Below, piece by piece: positions 10,457-21,948 of a stretch of DNA of 64,000 nt (its first letter is position 1; every line of letters begins with the position of its first letter). This stretch comes from Centrapalus pauciflorus (Eukaryota > Streptophyta > Magnoliopsida > Asterales > Asteraceae): positions 75,001 through 139,000 of the forward strand of contig JAANYP010000155.1 of assembly GCA_020465985.1 (NCBI GenBank). The letters run 5' to 3'. The notes below the pieces were generated by a model, which was given only the letters and a program-made list of their open reading frames with translations, searched no databases and was not told the DNA's origin. The position numbers were made by a program, and so were the translations under genes.

Positions 10457-11491
10457 TCATTGCCCTCGGGTAAGGCAAGTATTGGTGCTTCGCTTAACGT
10501 TTTTTTTCAAAATCTCGAAAGCCTCTTGCTGCACAGTTTCCCAAACAAACGGTGCATTCTTTTTCGTTAAAGCAGTCAAAGGAACTACAATCTTCGAGAA
10601 GTCCTTTATAAATCTCCGATAATACCCCGCCAATCCAAGAAAACTTCTGACTTCTGTAGCTGATCGAGACGGTTCCCAGTTTCTTATGGCTTCCACTTTA
10701 ACTGGATCTACAGAAATCCCAGCTCCAGAAATCACATGTCCCAAAAACTGAATTTTTTGCAGCCAGAACTCACACTTTGAGAATTTGGCATACAATTTCT
10801 CTTTTCTCAACAGTTCCAATAATTTCACTAGATGATCAGCATGTTCCGCTTCAGACTTAGAGTACACTAGAATGTCGTCAATAAACACGATCACCGACTT
10901 GTCTAACATCGGTCTGCAAACTCTATTCATCAAATCCATAAAGACAGCTGGGGCGTTGGTTAAACCAAAAGGCATCACCAGAAACTCGTAATGCCCATAC
11001 CGAGTTCTGAATGTTGTTTTAGGCGCATCATCTTCACATACCTTCAACTGATGGTACTTGATCGTAAGTCGATTTAGAGAACACAATAGCCCATGAAGTT
11101 GATCAAACAAATCATCTATTCTCGGCAGCGGATACTTGTTCTTAATAGTCAGGTGATTCAGCTCCCGGTAATCAATGCACATTCGCATCGTGCCATCTTT
11201 CTTTTTCAAAAACAAAACAGGGGCTCCCCACGGCGATGAACTCGGTCGAATGAAGCCCTTATCCAACAACTCCTGGAGTTGTTTCATCATCTCTTGCATT
11301 TCGGTAGGAGCAAGGCGATACGAAGAATGAGCTACCGGTGAAGCTCCAGGGATCTGATCAATACGAAAATCTACTTGTCTCTTAGGCGGCAAGCCAAATA
11401 AGTTTTCCAGAAACACATCCGGGAATTGTGATACAACAGGCACATCGGCCACGGTCTTATTCTTAGCTTTGGCATCAATAGCATATGCCAA
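10457..11491 (-). pseudogene. Reverse transcriptase of B1, motif-A Asp lost
   Basis: A 344-codon ORF spans the linker (YRLAPTEMQEMMKQLQELL), the RT fingers (RMCIDYREL), motif B (FLVMPFGLTNAPAVFMDLM), the catalytic box VIVFIDDILVYSK and the connection to RNase H. At motif A the expected KIDLRSGYHQ is replaced by NRLTIKYHQ, explained by a short internal frameshift that is compensated a few codons later. The first catalytic Asp is therefore gone although the ORF stays open. The frame ends in the RNase H start (PFVWETVQQEAFEILKK) and breaks there. Its neighbours are the protease upstream and RNase H downstream in the same polyprotein. Confidence 0.85.
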
Positions 11492-11497
11492 ACAATT

Positions 11498-11848
11498 TCA
11501 CAACCCCTCTGGTGTGGTTATCTTGATCATACGTTTCTTACAGACTATATGGGCTTCATTTTCGATCAACCAGTCCATTCTGACTATCACAACAAACTCA
11601 CTGAATTCTATCGGGATCAAATCAAGATTGAGGACTACATCTTCAATCACTAAAGTGAAGTTACGGTATACGTGATCTACTTTGACTAAAGTGTTACTAG
11701 TAGTTTCAATATCTAGTACAACAGATAGCTTAGACAGAGGCATTGACAGTTGTTGTGAAAAATTAGTAGAAACAAACAAACGGTTGGCACTAGAATCAAA
11801 CAGCACTCGTGCAGGTAAAGAGTTAACTATAAACATACCTGTAACCAC
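11498..11848 (-). pseudogene. Aspartic protease of B1
   Basis: The 116-codon stretch begins MVTGMFIVNSLPARVLFDSS and reads DSSANRLFVS where B2 has DSGANRSFVS, so the active-site Gly is replaced by Ser. It closes with VIVRMDWL, corresponding to IIVGIDWL in B2. Retropepsins cut the Gag-Pol polyprotein; loss of the Gly in D-S-G probably inactivates this one. It is joined upstream, across a deletion, to the gag fragment. Confidence 0.8.
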
Positions 11849-11877
11849 TTCCGGGTTTTCCTTCGCCTCCTCCGCTG

Positions 11878-12651
11878 TTATCTGAAAAGCACGACCTGGT
11901 ACCCTTTGTGGCTGGCTACGGCGGATGACTGTTCCACATTTCTGGCAGCTTCCAACAGTGCAGCAAAAGTGGGGTAACGAACATTACTCATAACCCCTCT
12001 GATCCCCATATCTAAACCAGCCTTGAATGTGGTCACTTTCCTCTCTTCAGTATCAACTTGATGAGGTGCAAACAGACTCAGCCTCGTGAATTCTACAGCA
12101 TACTGGGACACAGTCTTACTCCCCTGGATCAACGTCATAAACTTCGCTTCCAGTCTTCGACGTTCATCAGCCGGGCAATATTGCTGAGTAAAGACTTTAG
12201 TGAACTCAAACCATGTCATCACAGAAACTTTCTCCAAGGTTAAGGCGTTAACCATGGAATTCCACCACATGACCGCGTCTTTGGTGAACATAGCAGTAGC
12301 GAATCGGACCATGTCCTTCTCAGCACAATCGCTGATTCGGAATGTCCGTTCGGTTGCCGTTATCCATTCAAGTACAGCAACAACATCTCCTAGTCCCTTA
12401 AACTCTACAGCACCATTCCCTTTAAAGTCCTTGAATCGACAACCTTTGGGTTTATTTGATGACCCAGTGTTGTCATCTTGGTTATCATTGTTGTTGCCCT
12501 CTTTCTCCTTATTCTTTCTCTTTTCTTCCCTTCTCTTGGCTTCGGCCTCATCTCTAGCCCGAAATTGGTCTTAAATCATCTTATTCTGCTCAGCCATCAT
12601 GGCTAGCATCATTTCTCTTGTTTCTTCGGGTGTCATTCCTCCTCCAGACAT
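11878..12651 (-). pseudogene. Gag of B1 with zinc-knuckle deletion
   Basis: ATG at 12651 (MSGGGMTPEETREMMLAMM), an in-frame stop near 12570, a basic Glu/Lys-rich segment, then the capsid-like part (TKDAVMWWNSMVNALTLEKV, EFTKVFTQQYCP, ERRRLEAKFMTLIQGSKTV). After AARNVEQSSAVAS the sequence jumps straight to the pre-protease segment near 11930. B2 has about 400 bases more here, including its zinc knuckles. Gag normally packages the RNA in virus-like particles in the cytoplasm. This copy lacks its RNA-binding end. Confidence 0.85.
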
Positions 12652-12850
12652 GTTCTAAAATATAAAACATATAACTTGTTTGGTAACATGTCATTTATTT
12701 AAAGACACCACCCATTGTCCCATATGAAAGTCAATCTCCTATGACTACTAGATCGTAGCCTATCTTAATTCAGATCATTACTTAAAATCACTACATATCA
12801 TCACTTAATGTTTGAGACCAAGACCTCACGGACACTTGAATCTCAAACTA

Positions 12851-12864
12851 CTGATCTGATACCA
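12851..12864 (-). promoter_or_regulatory. Primer-binding site of B1
   Basis: Minus-strand TGGTATCAGATCAG follows the LTR end by a few bases. It is an initiator tRNA-Met type site with one or two changes. Confidence 0.8.
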
Positions 12865-12869
12865 TTCGC

Positions 12870-15087
12870 TGTGACACCCTTGACACAATAAACACCATTA
12901 CAATAAACCCAGGATTAATCACAATCCGCTTGATTACACAATGATCTGAAGACTTAATAAAATTTGTGGAAGCATTAAAGTAGATAAATAGGAATACAAA
13001 TGTATTATACACCCTACGGTGCTACAAGGTTTCAAATCTAAGTCTACATACTCAATAGCATACATCATCCCAAATATATATTAAAATAACAATCCCATGA
13101 TTCAGTTACCAAAATGAGTAGTAGATTTCTTCAAAAACTTCAATAGATGACCTAGCTAGAATGTCCCGCAGCGAATTTATCTTTTCTTGTAAAAATGTCA
13201 ACAACTGAGGGGTAAGCAAAGCTTAGTGAATACACATATTTACGCATTCTATAAATCTTTATGAAGCCCCCAAGAGTAACACCGGTGACGCACATAGTAT
13301 ACTCTCTACGTACACAAAGTACGACACAAGAGCCGCAGCTCCTACGAGCCTAAAGCTCGACATTTAAACCAACAATCTGAGACAGACATAACATAGGGGA
13401 TGACTTACTGCCTACCTAAACCTCGGAGGGATCAGCTCCGGGTCATATAGCACAGTAACATCGGAATACGAATGCGACCCGCCGGTCCATCAAAGATGCA
13501 CAACAAAGAAACGGACATGCAACAAGCAACAATGTGCATCTAATGCTACGCAAGTTAGTAAAATTCCAAAAGAAAGTGAAGCAACATGTATCAGCAGGCA
13601 ATAGCTAACATAAAGCAGATATAAACATGCGAAATCATATGTACTGACAGTGGGTGCGTTAGCTAACTTTAATCAATTTTATTTCTCCTCGAGATTTCAA
13701 CTGGAACCATAAAAGTAACCAACTGTGGGTTAAACAACACCACAAGGGACCTGTTACATTTTCAATAGATAAACATATCATCATTATATGTTCTTAAACA
13801 AATTGCAACAAGTCTTTTCAATTTAAAGTGTTAAAACATTCAGAACTGACATCCGTAACTCACGCTAAATAACCCTTCATTACATACCATTATTTGGTGT
13901 GTTATTATTCCCAAATAACCCTTCATTATATACCTTAATATGGTACAAAAAATATCCCAAAAGTGTGATTAATTAACCATAAATTCGAGTTCCTTAAAAC
14001 TCATCAGAAATTCGCATAATCTGTGGGTGACTCGCTGACTCGGTTCAGGCGACTCGCTCGGCGAGTCGAGGTCCGAATTTCGGTTTCTCGGCCGGATTTT
14101 GGATCCATTCGAATTAGTTTTGACCCATCCGAGTTTGGGTCCATCCGTGTTCTGTTCCATCTGGGTTGGGGTCTCATTCGAAATCGGTGTCCCAACCGAA
14201 TTCGGATCCAACACTTGTGAATTTTTTAAGATTTTATTCAAGTGTTCTTGGTGACTCGCCGAGTGAGTCGAGGTTCAGTTCATCATGTCGAAGCTACGGG
14301 TTTTAACATAAATATTGCCAAAAATCCATTTTTAACACATGCAAATTGGAATAATGTTTTATTAACATATTTGGGGGGTTTCTACATCATGTTCCCTATC
14401 TAAAACACAATTATTCTTTCAGATTTGTCCAAAATATGTATATTTCTTCAAGAAGTCAAAAAGTTATAAAATCTCATATTTATTACCTTTTTGGACGAAT
14501 TTAACAACGATTCTTGATTCTGAAGCTTCTAAGAACTTCAACTGATGATTTCCCACTGATTTAACAAACATGCAACATCAATTTCCAGAATTATGATTCC
14601 GAATTTTGAATTTTAAAGTCTCCAAATAAACCCCAAGTTGAGAGATAATGTTCTTATCTTAAGTTCCTTTGATTCTTGATAATTTTCAGCTTAAAAACCA
14701 CGAATTTACTTCACAATTTCGATTCTCAGCAGATTATTTAGAGAGAGATAGAGAGCTTTTGTGATGTTGAAGGTGAAAATGAACCAAAATGAAAGACCAA
14801 TGGTCTTTTATTTCTTAGTTTCAGCTTTTGTCAAATTTAGCCCCTTTACTTATCTGATTTCATTAAATACTGATTTTATCTTAGTTTTATCATCACTAAC
14901 ACTTATAAATCATCATACTCCATAATAATAATTCAAAATTCTAAAGTTTCTTAATTTCTCGAATTAGCCACCAACCTTTAACTATTCGGATACATAATCA
15001 TCTTTCATAATCCAACTTAATTATATAAATTACAAAATATCCAACTAATTATTCTAATTACAATAATGTAGATCTAAGGATGTTACA
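12870..15087 (-). repeat. 5' LTR of B1, full length
   Basis: 2.2 kb LTR from TGTAACATCC (15087 on minus) to GTGTCACA (12870). It holds the family's GACTCG palindrome cluster (14024-14072 and 14250-14275) and a pyrimidine-rich region with repeated GAGAGA near 14740-14760 that in the plus-strand copies lies close to the probable transcription start. Several 60-100 codon ORFs inside are not conserved in the other LTRs. Confidence 0.85.
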
Positions 15088-16551
15088 TTGTGAAAAAGTC
15101 CATATTTTGGACAAATCAGGACTAATTACTGTGTTTTAGATAGGGTAAATGATGAAGAAACACCCCAAATATGTAAATAAAATGTTATTTCAAGTTGCAT
15201 GTGTTAGAAATGGATTTTTTGCGATTTTTATGTTAAAACTCGTAGCTTCGACATGATGAACTGCATGTCGACTCGGGGAGTCGCTCAAGGTGACTCGGCG
15301 AGTCTCCAAGAACACATGAACAATCGTTTAAATTTTTTAAGTATTGGATCCGAATTCGGTCGTGACCTGAACTCGGATGATACCCGAACTCGGATGAAGA
15401 GCCGTAATTTAGATGGGTCATATCTCGGTCAAGTTTTCGGAAGTAGTTTTAAAGATCCGAAATTCTTGTTAATTAATCAATCTTTTGGGACATCTTTTGT
15501 ATTATCTTAAGGTATATAATGAAGGTTTATTTGGGAATAATAACACACTAAATGACGGTTTTAAACACGAGTTTCGGACGTCGGTTCTGAATGTTGTAAT
15601 ACTTTAATTGTAAAGAATTGAAACAAATTGCCAACGAACATATATGACTAATCATTTACTCCATGAAAGTGTAACAGGTCCCTTGTGGTGTTGTTTAACC
15701 CACAGTGTGGTACTTTGAAAATCCGGTTGAAATTCCGAAGAGAGATAATTTAATTTGAAGTTAATAAACGCAGCCACTGTGAGTACCTATGATTTTCAAA
15801 TGTCTGCATTTGCTTTATGTTTGCTATTGCCTGCTGAGGCATGTTGATTCACTTTCACTTGACACTCTACTAACTTGCTTATATGATTGATGCACATTGT
15901 TGCTTGTTGCATTTCCGTTTCTTTGTTGTGCATCCTTTGATGGACCTGCGGGTCGCATCTGTGATCTGGTGTTACTAAGGCTATATGGCCTCGGAGTGAG
16001 GTCCTGAAGAGCATTGTAACATCCCCGATGACTTTCTGCCTTAGATGGTTGGTTTTTATGCCGAGCGTCGTCTCGAAGGAGCTGCGGCTTGGGTCCATAC
16101 TTTGAGTATGAAGAGAGTATACGACATGTGTTGCTGGTGTTACTCTTGGGTGGCATCATAAAGACTTGTCAATGTGTAAAATCTTTTGTACTCACTAAGC
16201 TTTGCTTACCCCCTCAATTGTTTATTTTTCACAGGAAAAGGAAAATTTGTTGTTGGACCTTCTAGTTAGGTCAACACTTTTAAGTTTTGGAAGAATATCT
16301 ACTTCTCAATCGGTAACTGAATCATGGAATCAATGTTGTAATATATTATGGGTGATGTAATAATGTATTGAGTATGTAGACTTAGTATTGGAACCTTGTA
16401 GCACCATAGGGTGTTTGACACATTTGTATTTTATTTCTTTATTTTATTGCTTCCGCATTGTATTAAGTAATCAGATCTTTATTGTAATGGTTATTGTATG
16501 GTGTTTTATCTTGGGTGTTATTATTGTGGTTTATGTGGCAAGGGTGTCACA
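15088..16551 (+). repeat. 5' LTR of B2, 5' end missing
   Basis: Starts abruptly at a point matching about 22605 of the 3' LTR and ends GTGTCACA at 16551. It contains the GACTCG palindromes (15267-15304) and the segment 15750-16485 that is missing from the 3' LTR. Confidence 0.8.
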
Positions 16552-16556
16552 GGGAA

Positions 16557-16570
16557 TGGTATCAAAGCAG
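16557..16570 (+). promoter_or_regulatory. Primer-binding site of B2
   Basis: TGGTATCAAAGCAG lies five bases after the LTR end, an initiator tRNA-Met type primer site. Confidence 0.85.
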
Positions 16571-16770
16571 TAGTTTGAGATTCAAGTGTCCGTGAGGACT
16601 TGGTCTCAAACATTAAGTGATGATATGTAGTGATATTAAGCAATGATCTGAACTAAGATAGGTTATGATCTAGTAATAATAGGAAATTGACTTTCATACG
16701 GGACAATGGGTGGTGTCTTTTAATAAATGACATGTTTACTGAATAAGTTATATGTTTTAAATTTCAGAAC

Positions 16771-18540
16771 ATGTCTGAGAAGGAATGGCACTGCAAGAAA
16801 CCAGTGAGATGATGCTAGCAATGATGGCTGAGCAAAACAAGATGATTCAAGAACAGTTTTGGGGTCGAGATGAGGCCGAAGCCAAGAGAAGGGAGGAAAA
16901 GAGGAAGAACAAGGAAAAAGAGGGCAACAATAATGACGAGCAAGATGACAACACTGGATCACCTAATAAGACAAAGGGTTGTCGGTTTAAGGACATTAAG
17001 GGGAATGGAGTTGTTGAGTTTAATGGACTGGGAGATGTTGTTGCTACACTGGAATGGATAACAACAACCGAACGGACATTCCGAATCAGTAATTGTGCTG
17101 AGAAGGATATGGTCTGATTTTCTACCGCCACGTTCACTGAGGATGCGGTAATGTGGTGGAATTCAATGGTGAATGTGTGGCAACTGTCAATTTTTTGTTT
17201 CAGGTTATACACCGACCCATCTATTCCAATTACCTTTTCATTACCCAATTGATTTCTTAGACTTAGAAATAGAAACCTAAGTTGCAAACAATTAATAAAT
17301 TTCATTAATTTGCATAGTTTTCTGCGTTCGGCGCAGAATTTTCTGATAATTTTTGTACAATGCCAGAAAATATAACATTACCTTGTGCTGCAAAGACAAA
17401 CATTAAACAACCATGACATATTGCACACATAATTTCATTAGAAATTGATTTTTTCTTACAAAACCTGTGATCTCACCAACGATTTTCAATAGTTTACCCG
17501 TATTTTATGGCATACTTTTCAGGAAATCATCAGTAAGTGATCCCTCATGACGCGTGTGCTAGCATTGAAGTAGTGTGCTCGTGAAACCTTGTATTTTGGG
17601 ATATCAACATTTTTGTTAACGGCTATGGTTGTAAACTTAAACAAGTTACTTTATTTGCTTTGGTTTGAATGTTTTGGTACTATTTCCATGAATTGTATGT
17701 TTCTATACTTATGCAATGATCACATCACTGTTACATTCTGTGTTTCCGCTATAGCGGGGTGTGACAGACTGCGCTAACTCTGGAGAAGGTTTCTGTAATG
17801 ACATGGGTTGAGTTTACTGAAGTCTTCACTCACAATACTGCACGGCTGATGAGCGACGAAGACTAGAAGCTAAGTTCTTGACATTGATCCAGGGGACTAA
17901 GTCTGTGTCCCAATATGATGTAAACTTCACGAGGCTAAGTTTGTTCGTGCCTCAACAGGTTGATACAGAGGAAAGAAAAGTGACCAGATTTGAGGCTGGT
18001 CTTTATCTGGAAATAAGAAGAGTGATGAGCAATGTTCGCTACCCCACATTTGCTGGCCTATTGGAAGCCGCCAGAAATGTGGCACAGATTTTGATTATGT
18101 CCGGGCATGTATGGGGTCTGCTGTTGCTTCTACTAACCCAACTCAACCGTCACCACTCAAGCGTCAACGCGAGGGACACTACTCTAGTTCTTCTCGATCA
18201 TCGCAATACCCATCACAGCAATCCTACCTCGACCATCTGGTTCGTCTAATCGGGCTCATGCGTATTCCATCAACATCAAGCCGCGATATTGTAACAAATG
18301 CCATTTGGAACACTTTGGAAAGTGCACTAACGGATGTGCATGTTTTTGTTGTGGGGAATTAGGCCACTACAAAAATGAGTGCCCACGGAAAGGTGACGCC
18401 TACCATAAATGTCTTGTATCGGGACACTATAGTAGGAACTGTCGAAAGAATGCTCTTGCTGCTACTCCAACTTTGACACGATCTTGTGGGGGATCAACTG
18501 GTGGTTCAGTCAGCCGCCGGAAATAGCCACAAAGGGCATC
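16771..18540 (+). pseudogene. Gag of B2, split by a solo LTR and frameshifted
   Basis: The ATG homologous to the B1 start lies at 16771 but a lost base shifts the frame; the next part reads from 16785 (MALQETSEMMLAMMAEQNKM) to 17117. A 591-bp solo LTR interrupts it at 17176-17766. Gag then resumes (MTLIQGTKSVSQYDVNFTRL, VRYPTFAGLLEAARNVAQ), shifts frame near 18095, and ends with a CCHC zinc knuckle (CFCCGELGHYKNEC). A second knuckle has lost its first Cys (YHKCLVSGHYSRNC). Gag forms the particle and binds RNA through the knuckles. B1 lacks this last part altogether. Confidence 0.85.
17176..17766 (+). repeat. Solo LTR of an unrelated retrotransposon inside B2 gag
   Basis: 591 bp beginning TGTGGCAACT and ending GGGGTGTGACA, absent from the homologous gag in B1. 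It is flanked by GAATG (17171-17175) and GACTG (17767-17771), a five-base target duplication with one difference. No internal coding sequence remains, as expected after LTR-LTR recombination. The family is not otherwise present in the window. The strand is assigned from the TG...CA reading and could be either. Confidence 0.75.
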
Positions 18541-18589
18541 GACTCGTGCTTTTCAGATAACAGCAGAGGAGGCCAAGGAAAACCCGGAG

Positions 18590-19786
18590 GTGGTCACGGA
18601 TATGTTTATCGTTAATTCTTTGCCTGCACGAGTGCTGTTTGATTCGGGTGCCAACCGATCTTTTGTGTCTACTATTTTTGCTCAACAACTTGCCATGCCA
18701 TTATCTAAGTTATCTGTTGTGTTAGACATTGACACTGCTAGTAACACGTTAGTCAAAGTAGATCACATGTACCGTAACTTCACATTAGGGATTGAATATG
18801 TAGTCCTCAATTTGGACTTAATTCTGATAGAATTTAGTGACTTTGATATAATAGTCGGAATAGACTGGTTGATCGAAAACGAAGCCCACATAGTTTGTAA
18901 GAAACATATGATAAACATAAATACTCCGGAGGGGCGTGAGATTTGTATATATAGGGATAGGAGAAGCGGGGATCTGTGCTTACTGACGATTGCAAAAGCC
19001 CGGAAGCTGGTTGCTAAGGGTTGTGAGTCCTACTTGGCGTATGCTATTTATGCCATGGCTGAAAAGAAGACCGTGGCCGATGTTCATGTTGTATCTGAAT
19101 TCTCGGATGTGTTTCCAGAAGTCTTGTCTGGTGTGCCGCCTGAAAGACAAGTGGAGTTCCGAATTGATTTGATCCCTGGAGCTGCTCCGATAGCTCGTTC
19201 TCCTTATCGCCTTGCGCCTACCGAGATGCAAGAAATGATGAAACAACTTCAAGAGTTGTTAGACAAAGGCTTTATTCGACCGAGTTCATCGCCGTGGGGA
19301 GCCCCGGTACAGTTTGTTAAAAAGAAGCATGGCACGATGAGAATGTGCATCGATTACCGTGAGCTGAACAAGTTGACCATTAAGAACAAGTATATGTTGC
19401 CAAGGATAGATGATTTGTTCGATCAGTTACATAGGGCAATTGTTTTCTCTAAGATTGATCTACGATCGGGATACCCTCAGTTGAAGGTCAGATACGAAGA
19501 CGTGCCGAAAACAGCTTTTAGGACTGGATATGGACACTACAAGTTTCTAGTTATGCCTTTCGGGTTAACTAATGCCCCGACTGTCTTTATGGATCTTATG
19601 AATAGGGTCTGCACACCGATGTTGGACAAATCAGTGATTGTATTCATAGATGATATCTTGGTGAATTCCAAGTCTGAAGCCGAACATGCTGTTCATTTCA
19701 GAGAATTCTTAGAGTTGTTGCGGAAGGAAAGGTTGTACGCCAAATTTTCAAATCTGAGTTTTGGCTGCAACAGATACAATTTTTAG
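18590..19786 (+). pseudogene. Protease and reverse transcriptase of B2
   Basis: The longest intact ORF here, 398 codons. Protease: DSGANRSFVS at residues 18-27 and IIVGIDWL near 86-93. Then the linker (YRLAPTEMQEMMKQLQELL), RT fingers (RMCIDYREL), motif A (KIDLRSGYPQ; the usual His is Pro), motif B (FLVMPFGLTNAPTVFMDLM) and the catalytic box VIVFIDDILVNSK, all with catalytic Asp present. A one-base frameshift after YAKFS near 19755 separates it from the thumb and connection. It is the best preserved pol segment of family B, but the whole polyprotein cannot be made. Confidence 0.85.
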
Positions 19787-20440
19787 GGCATGCGATTTCC
19801 GGAGCTGGGATTTCTGTAGATCCAGCTAAGGTAGAAGCCATAAGGAATTGGGAGCCGCCTCGATCTGCTACTGAGATAAGAAGTTTTCTTGGATTGGCGG
19901 GATACTATCTTAGATTTATAAAGGACTTATCAAAGAATGCAGTTCCTTTGACTGCATTAAGAAAGAAAAATGCGTCGTTTGTGTAGGAAGTAGAGAAACG
20001 TGAGGCGTTTGAAATTTTGAAGAAAACTTTAAGTGAAGCACCAATACTTGCCCTACCAGAGGGTAAAGAGGATTTTGTGGTTTATATGGATGCTTTGAGG
20101 TTGGGGTTAGGTGCTGTACTGATGCAGCACGGGAAAGTGATTGCCTACGCCTCGAGACAGTTAAAGCAGCACGAAAAAGATTATTCAACTCATGACTTAG
20201 AGTTGACAGCTGTTACCTTTGCTTTAGAATTGTGGAGACACTACTTTTATGGAACTAAGTGTCAACTTTATACGGACCATAAGAGTTTAAAATACATATT
20301 CAGCCAGAAAGAACTTAACATGAGACAACATAGGTCTATAGAGTTGATTAAGGACTACGATCGTTAAATACTCTACCATCCTGGTAAGGCTAATGTTGTT
20401 GTCGATGCGTTAAACCGCAAAGCATATTCAAAAGACTGTT
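19787..20440 (+). pseudogene. RT connection and RNase H of B2
   Basis: After the frameshift the sequence encodes HAISGAGISVDPAKVEAIRN and SFLGLAGYY, with a stop at 19984, then the RNase H from 20017: ALRLGLGAVLMQHGKVIAYA, STHDLELTAVTFALELW, YTDHKSLKYIFSQKELN. The start of RNase H normally carries a catalytic Asp in (V)YxDAS; here DALRLG is seen. A stop follows YDR at 20365. RNase H removes the RNA strand during reverse transcription. Confidence 0.8.
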
Positions 20441-20469
20441 GTTACATGATGACTTCGACAATGTTAACT

Positions 20470-21480
20470 TGAACGATCATTGACGACATAAAAGCGACAC
20501 AAGTGGAAGCTTTAATGGAAGAAAACGTTGATGCTGAGGATATTCGAGTGCAGAAAAAGATTATGGAAACGAGTGAGTCGGGACTGAAAGGAGTATATGG
20601 GAGAATCTGAATGCCAAAGTTTCATGGTATGAGAAAATTGATCATCGAGGAAGCGCATCAGTCAAAGTTTTCTGTACATCTCGGGAGCACAAAGATGTAC
20701 AATGAACTTAAAGCAGACTTTTGGTGGCCTGGATTGAAGAAGGATATCGTTCAATATGTTGAAAGATGTCGGACATGTCGGTTCGTGAAGTCCGAACATA
20801 AGCAATCGTACGGCAGTTTACAACCACTTCCCGTTTCTGAATGGAAGAGGGAACACATCACTATGGATTTTGTTACTAAGTTGCCAAAGACTAGGCGTCA
20901 ACACAATGCAATATGGGTAATATTTGATAGATTGACCAAGTCGGCACACTTCATTCCAATAAGAGAGAGTTATTCATTGGAAAAGTTGGCTCAGATTTAT
21001 ATGAGCGAAATTGTTTCTAGACACGGAGTCCCTAAGTCTATTGTATCAGATCGAGATAGTCGTTTTACCTCCAACTTTGGTCGGCTTCGCAAGAGGGATT
21101 GGGTACGAGGATTGCTATGAGTACATCTTATCATCCGCAAACTGATGGTCAAAGTGAACGGACTATCCTTACACTCGAAGATATGATGTGGTCGTGCATA
21201 TTGGATCTGGGTGGTAATTGCGACAATCGTTAACCACTAATAGAATTCTCGTACAACAACAGTTACCACGCGACCATAAAGAAAGCACCGTTTGAGGCAT
21301 TATATGGGAGAAGATGTAGGACTCCTACATGATGGAGGCAAACGAAAGAAACACCAATTGCTGGGCTGGCATTGTTACAGGAGACAAACAAGAAGATACA
21401 GTTGGTAAGACAGAACATGAAAGCGGCCTAGGATAAAAAAAAGAGTTACCATGATAGAAGGCACAAACCAATCAATTTTG
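20470..21480 (+). pseudogene. Integrase of B2
   Basis: HHCC zinc domain: EEAHQSKFSVHLGSTKMY and CRTCRFVK. Catalytic core: ITMDFVTKLPK with the first Asp, IVSDRDSRFTSNF with the second, then a frame change near 21075-21120 before STSYHPQTDGQSERTILTLE with the Glu. Further stops occur near 21230 and 21430. Two catalytic Asp and the Glu are all present but in different frames. Upstream of 20611 the ORF is broken by stops near 20470 and 20610. Confidence 0.8.
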
Positions 21481-21482
21481 AT

Positions 21483-21911
21483 GTGGATTATTGGGTGTAT
21501 ATGAAAGTATCACCTATGAGGGGTGTTACTCGATTTGTGAAGAGAGGCAAGTTGGCTCCTAGATTCGTTGGACCATTCAAGATAATAGAGAAAGTGGGAA
21601 ACCAGTCGTATCGTTTGGAATTTCCTGAAGAGATGTTAGGCATACATCCGGTATTTCGTGTGGCGAATCTCAGAAAGTCCTTCACTACTGGCAACGAGGA
21701 CTGGGCTGATCACACTGAACTGGAGATTGAAGAAAGGCTCCGGTATGTGGAAGAACTTGAATGTGTTTTGGACACAAAGGTGAAAAAGTTAAGGAGTAAA
21801 GAGATCGAAATGGTGCTTGTACATTGGAAGCATCATAAGGGAGCAAATCATACGTAGGTAACCAAGACAGAGATGTTGAAGAAATATCCACATTTGTTTG
21901 AAGCAAAGTAA
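21483..21911 (+). pseudogene. Integrase C-terminus with chromodomain of B2
   Basis: Encodes VTRFVKRGKLAPRFVGPFKI and NQSYRLEFPEEM, then the chromodomain-like tail (RYVEELECVLDTKVKKLRSK, VLVHWKHHKGANHT). The Trp codon found in B1 at the end of this motif is a TAG stop here (21855-21857); reading on would give TKTEMLKKYPHLFEAK to 21911. Chromodomains of this clade are thought to steer integration to particular chromatin marks. The polypurine tract and 3' LTR follow. Confidence 0.8.
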
Positions 21912-21948
21912 CTTGAAGGACAAAGTTTAAGCGTGGTGGAGCCCATGC

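Larger units (their letters stand above)
7766..15087 (-). mobile_element. Chromovirus element B1 (minus), decayed
   Basis: Minus-strand order: intact 5' LTR (15087-12870), primer site, gag, protease, RT, RNase H, integrase with chromodomain, polypurine tract, truncated 3' LTR (8712-7766). The family is distinct from family A: LTRs share few sequences, and the pol proteins differ (for example SVDPVKVEAIRNWEPSRSAT). Gag has lost both zinc knuckles, the protease Gly and the RT motif-A Asp are lost, so the copy is dead. It abuts element B2 head to head at 15087/15088. Confidence 0.85.
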
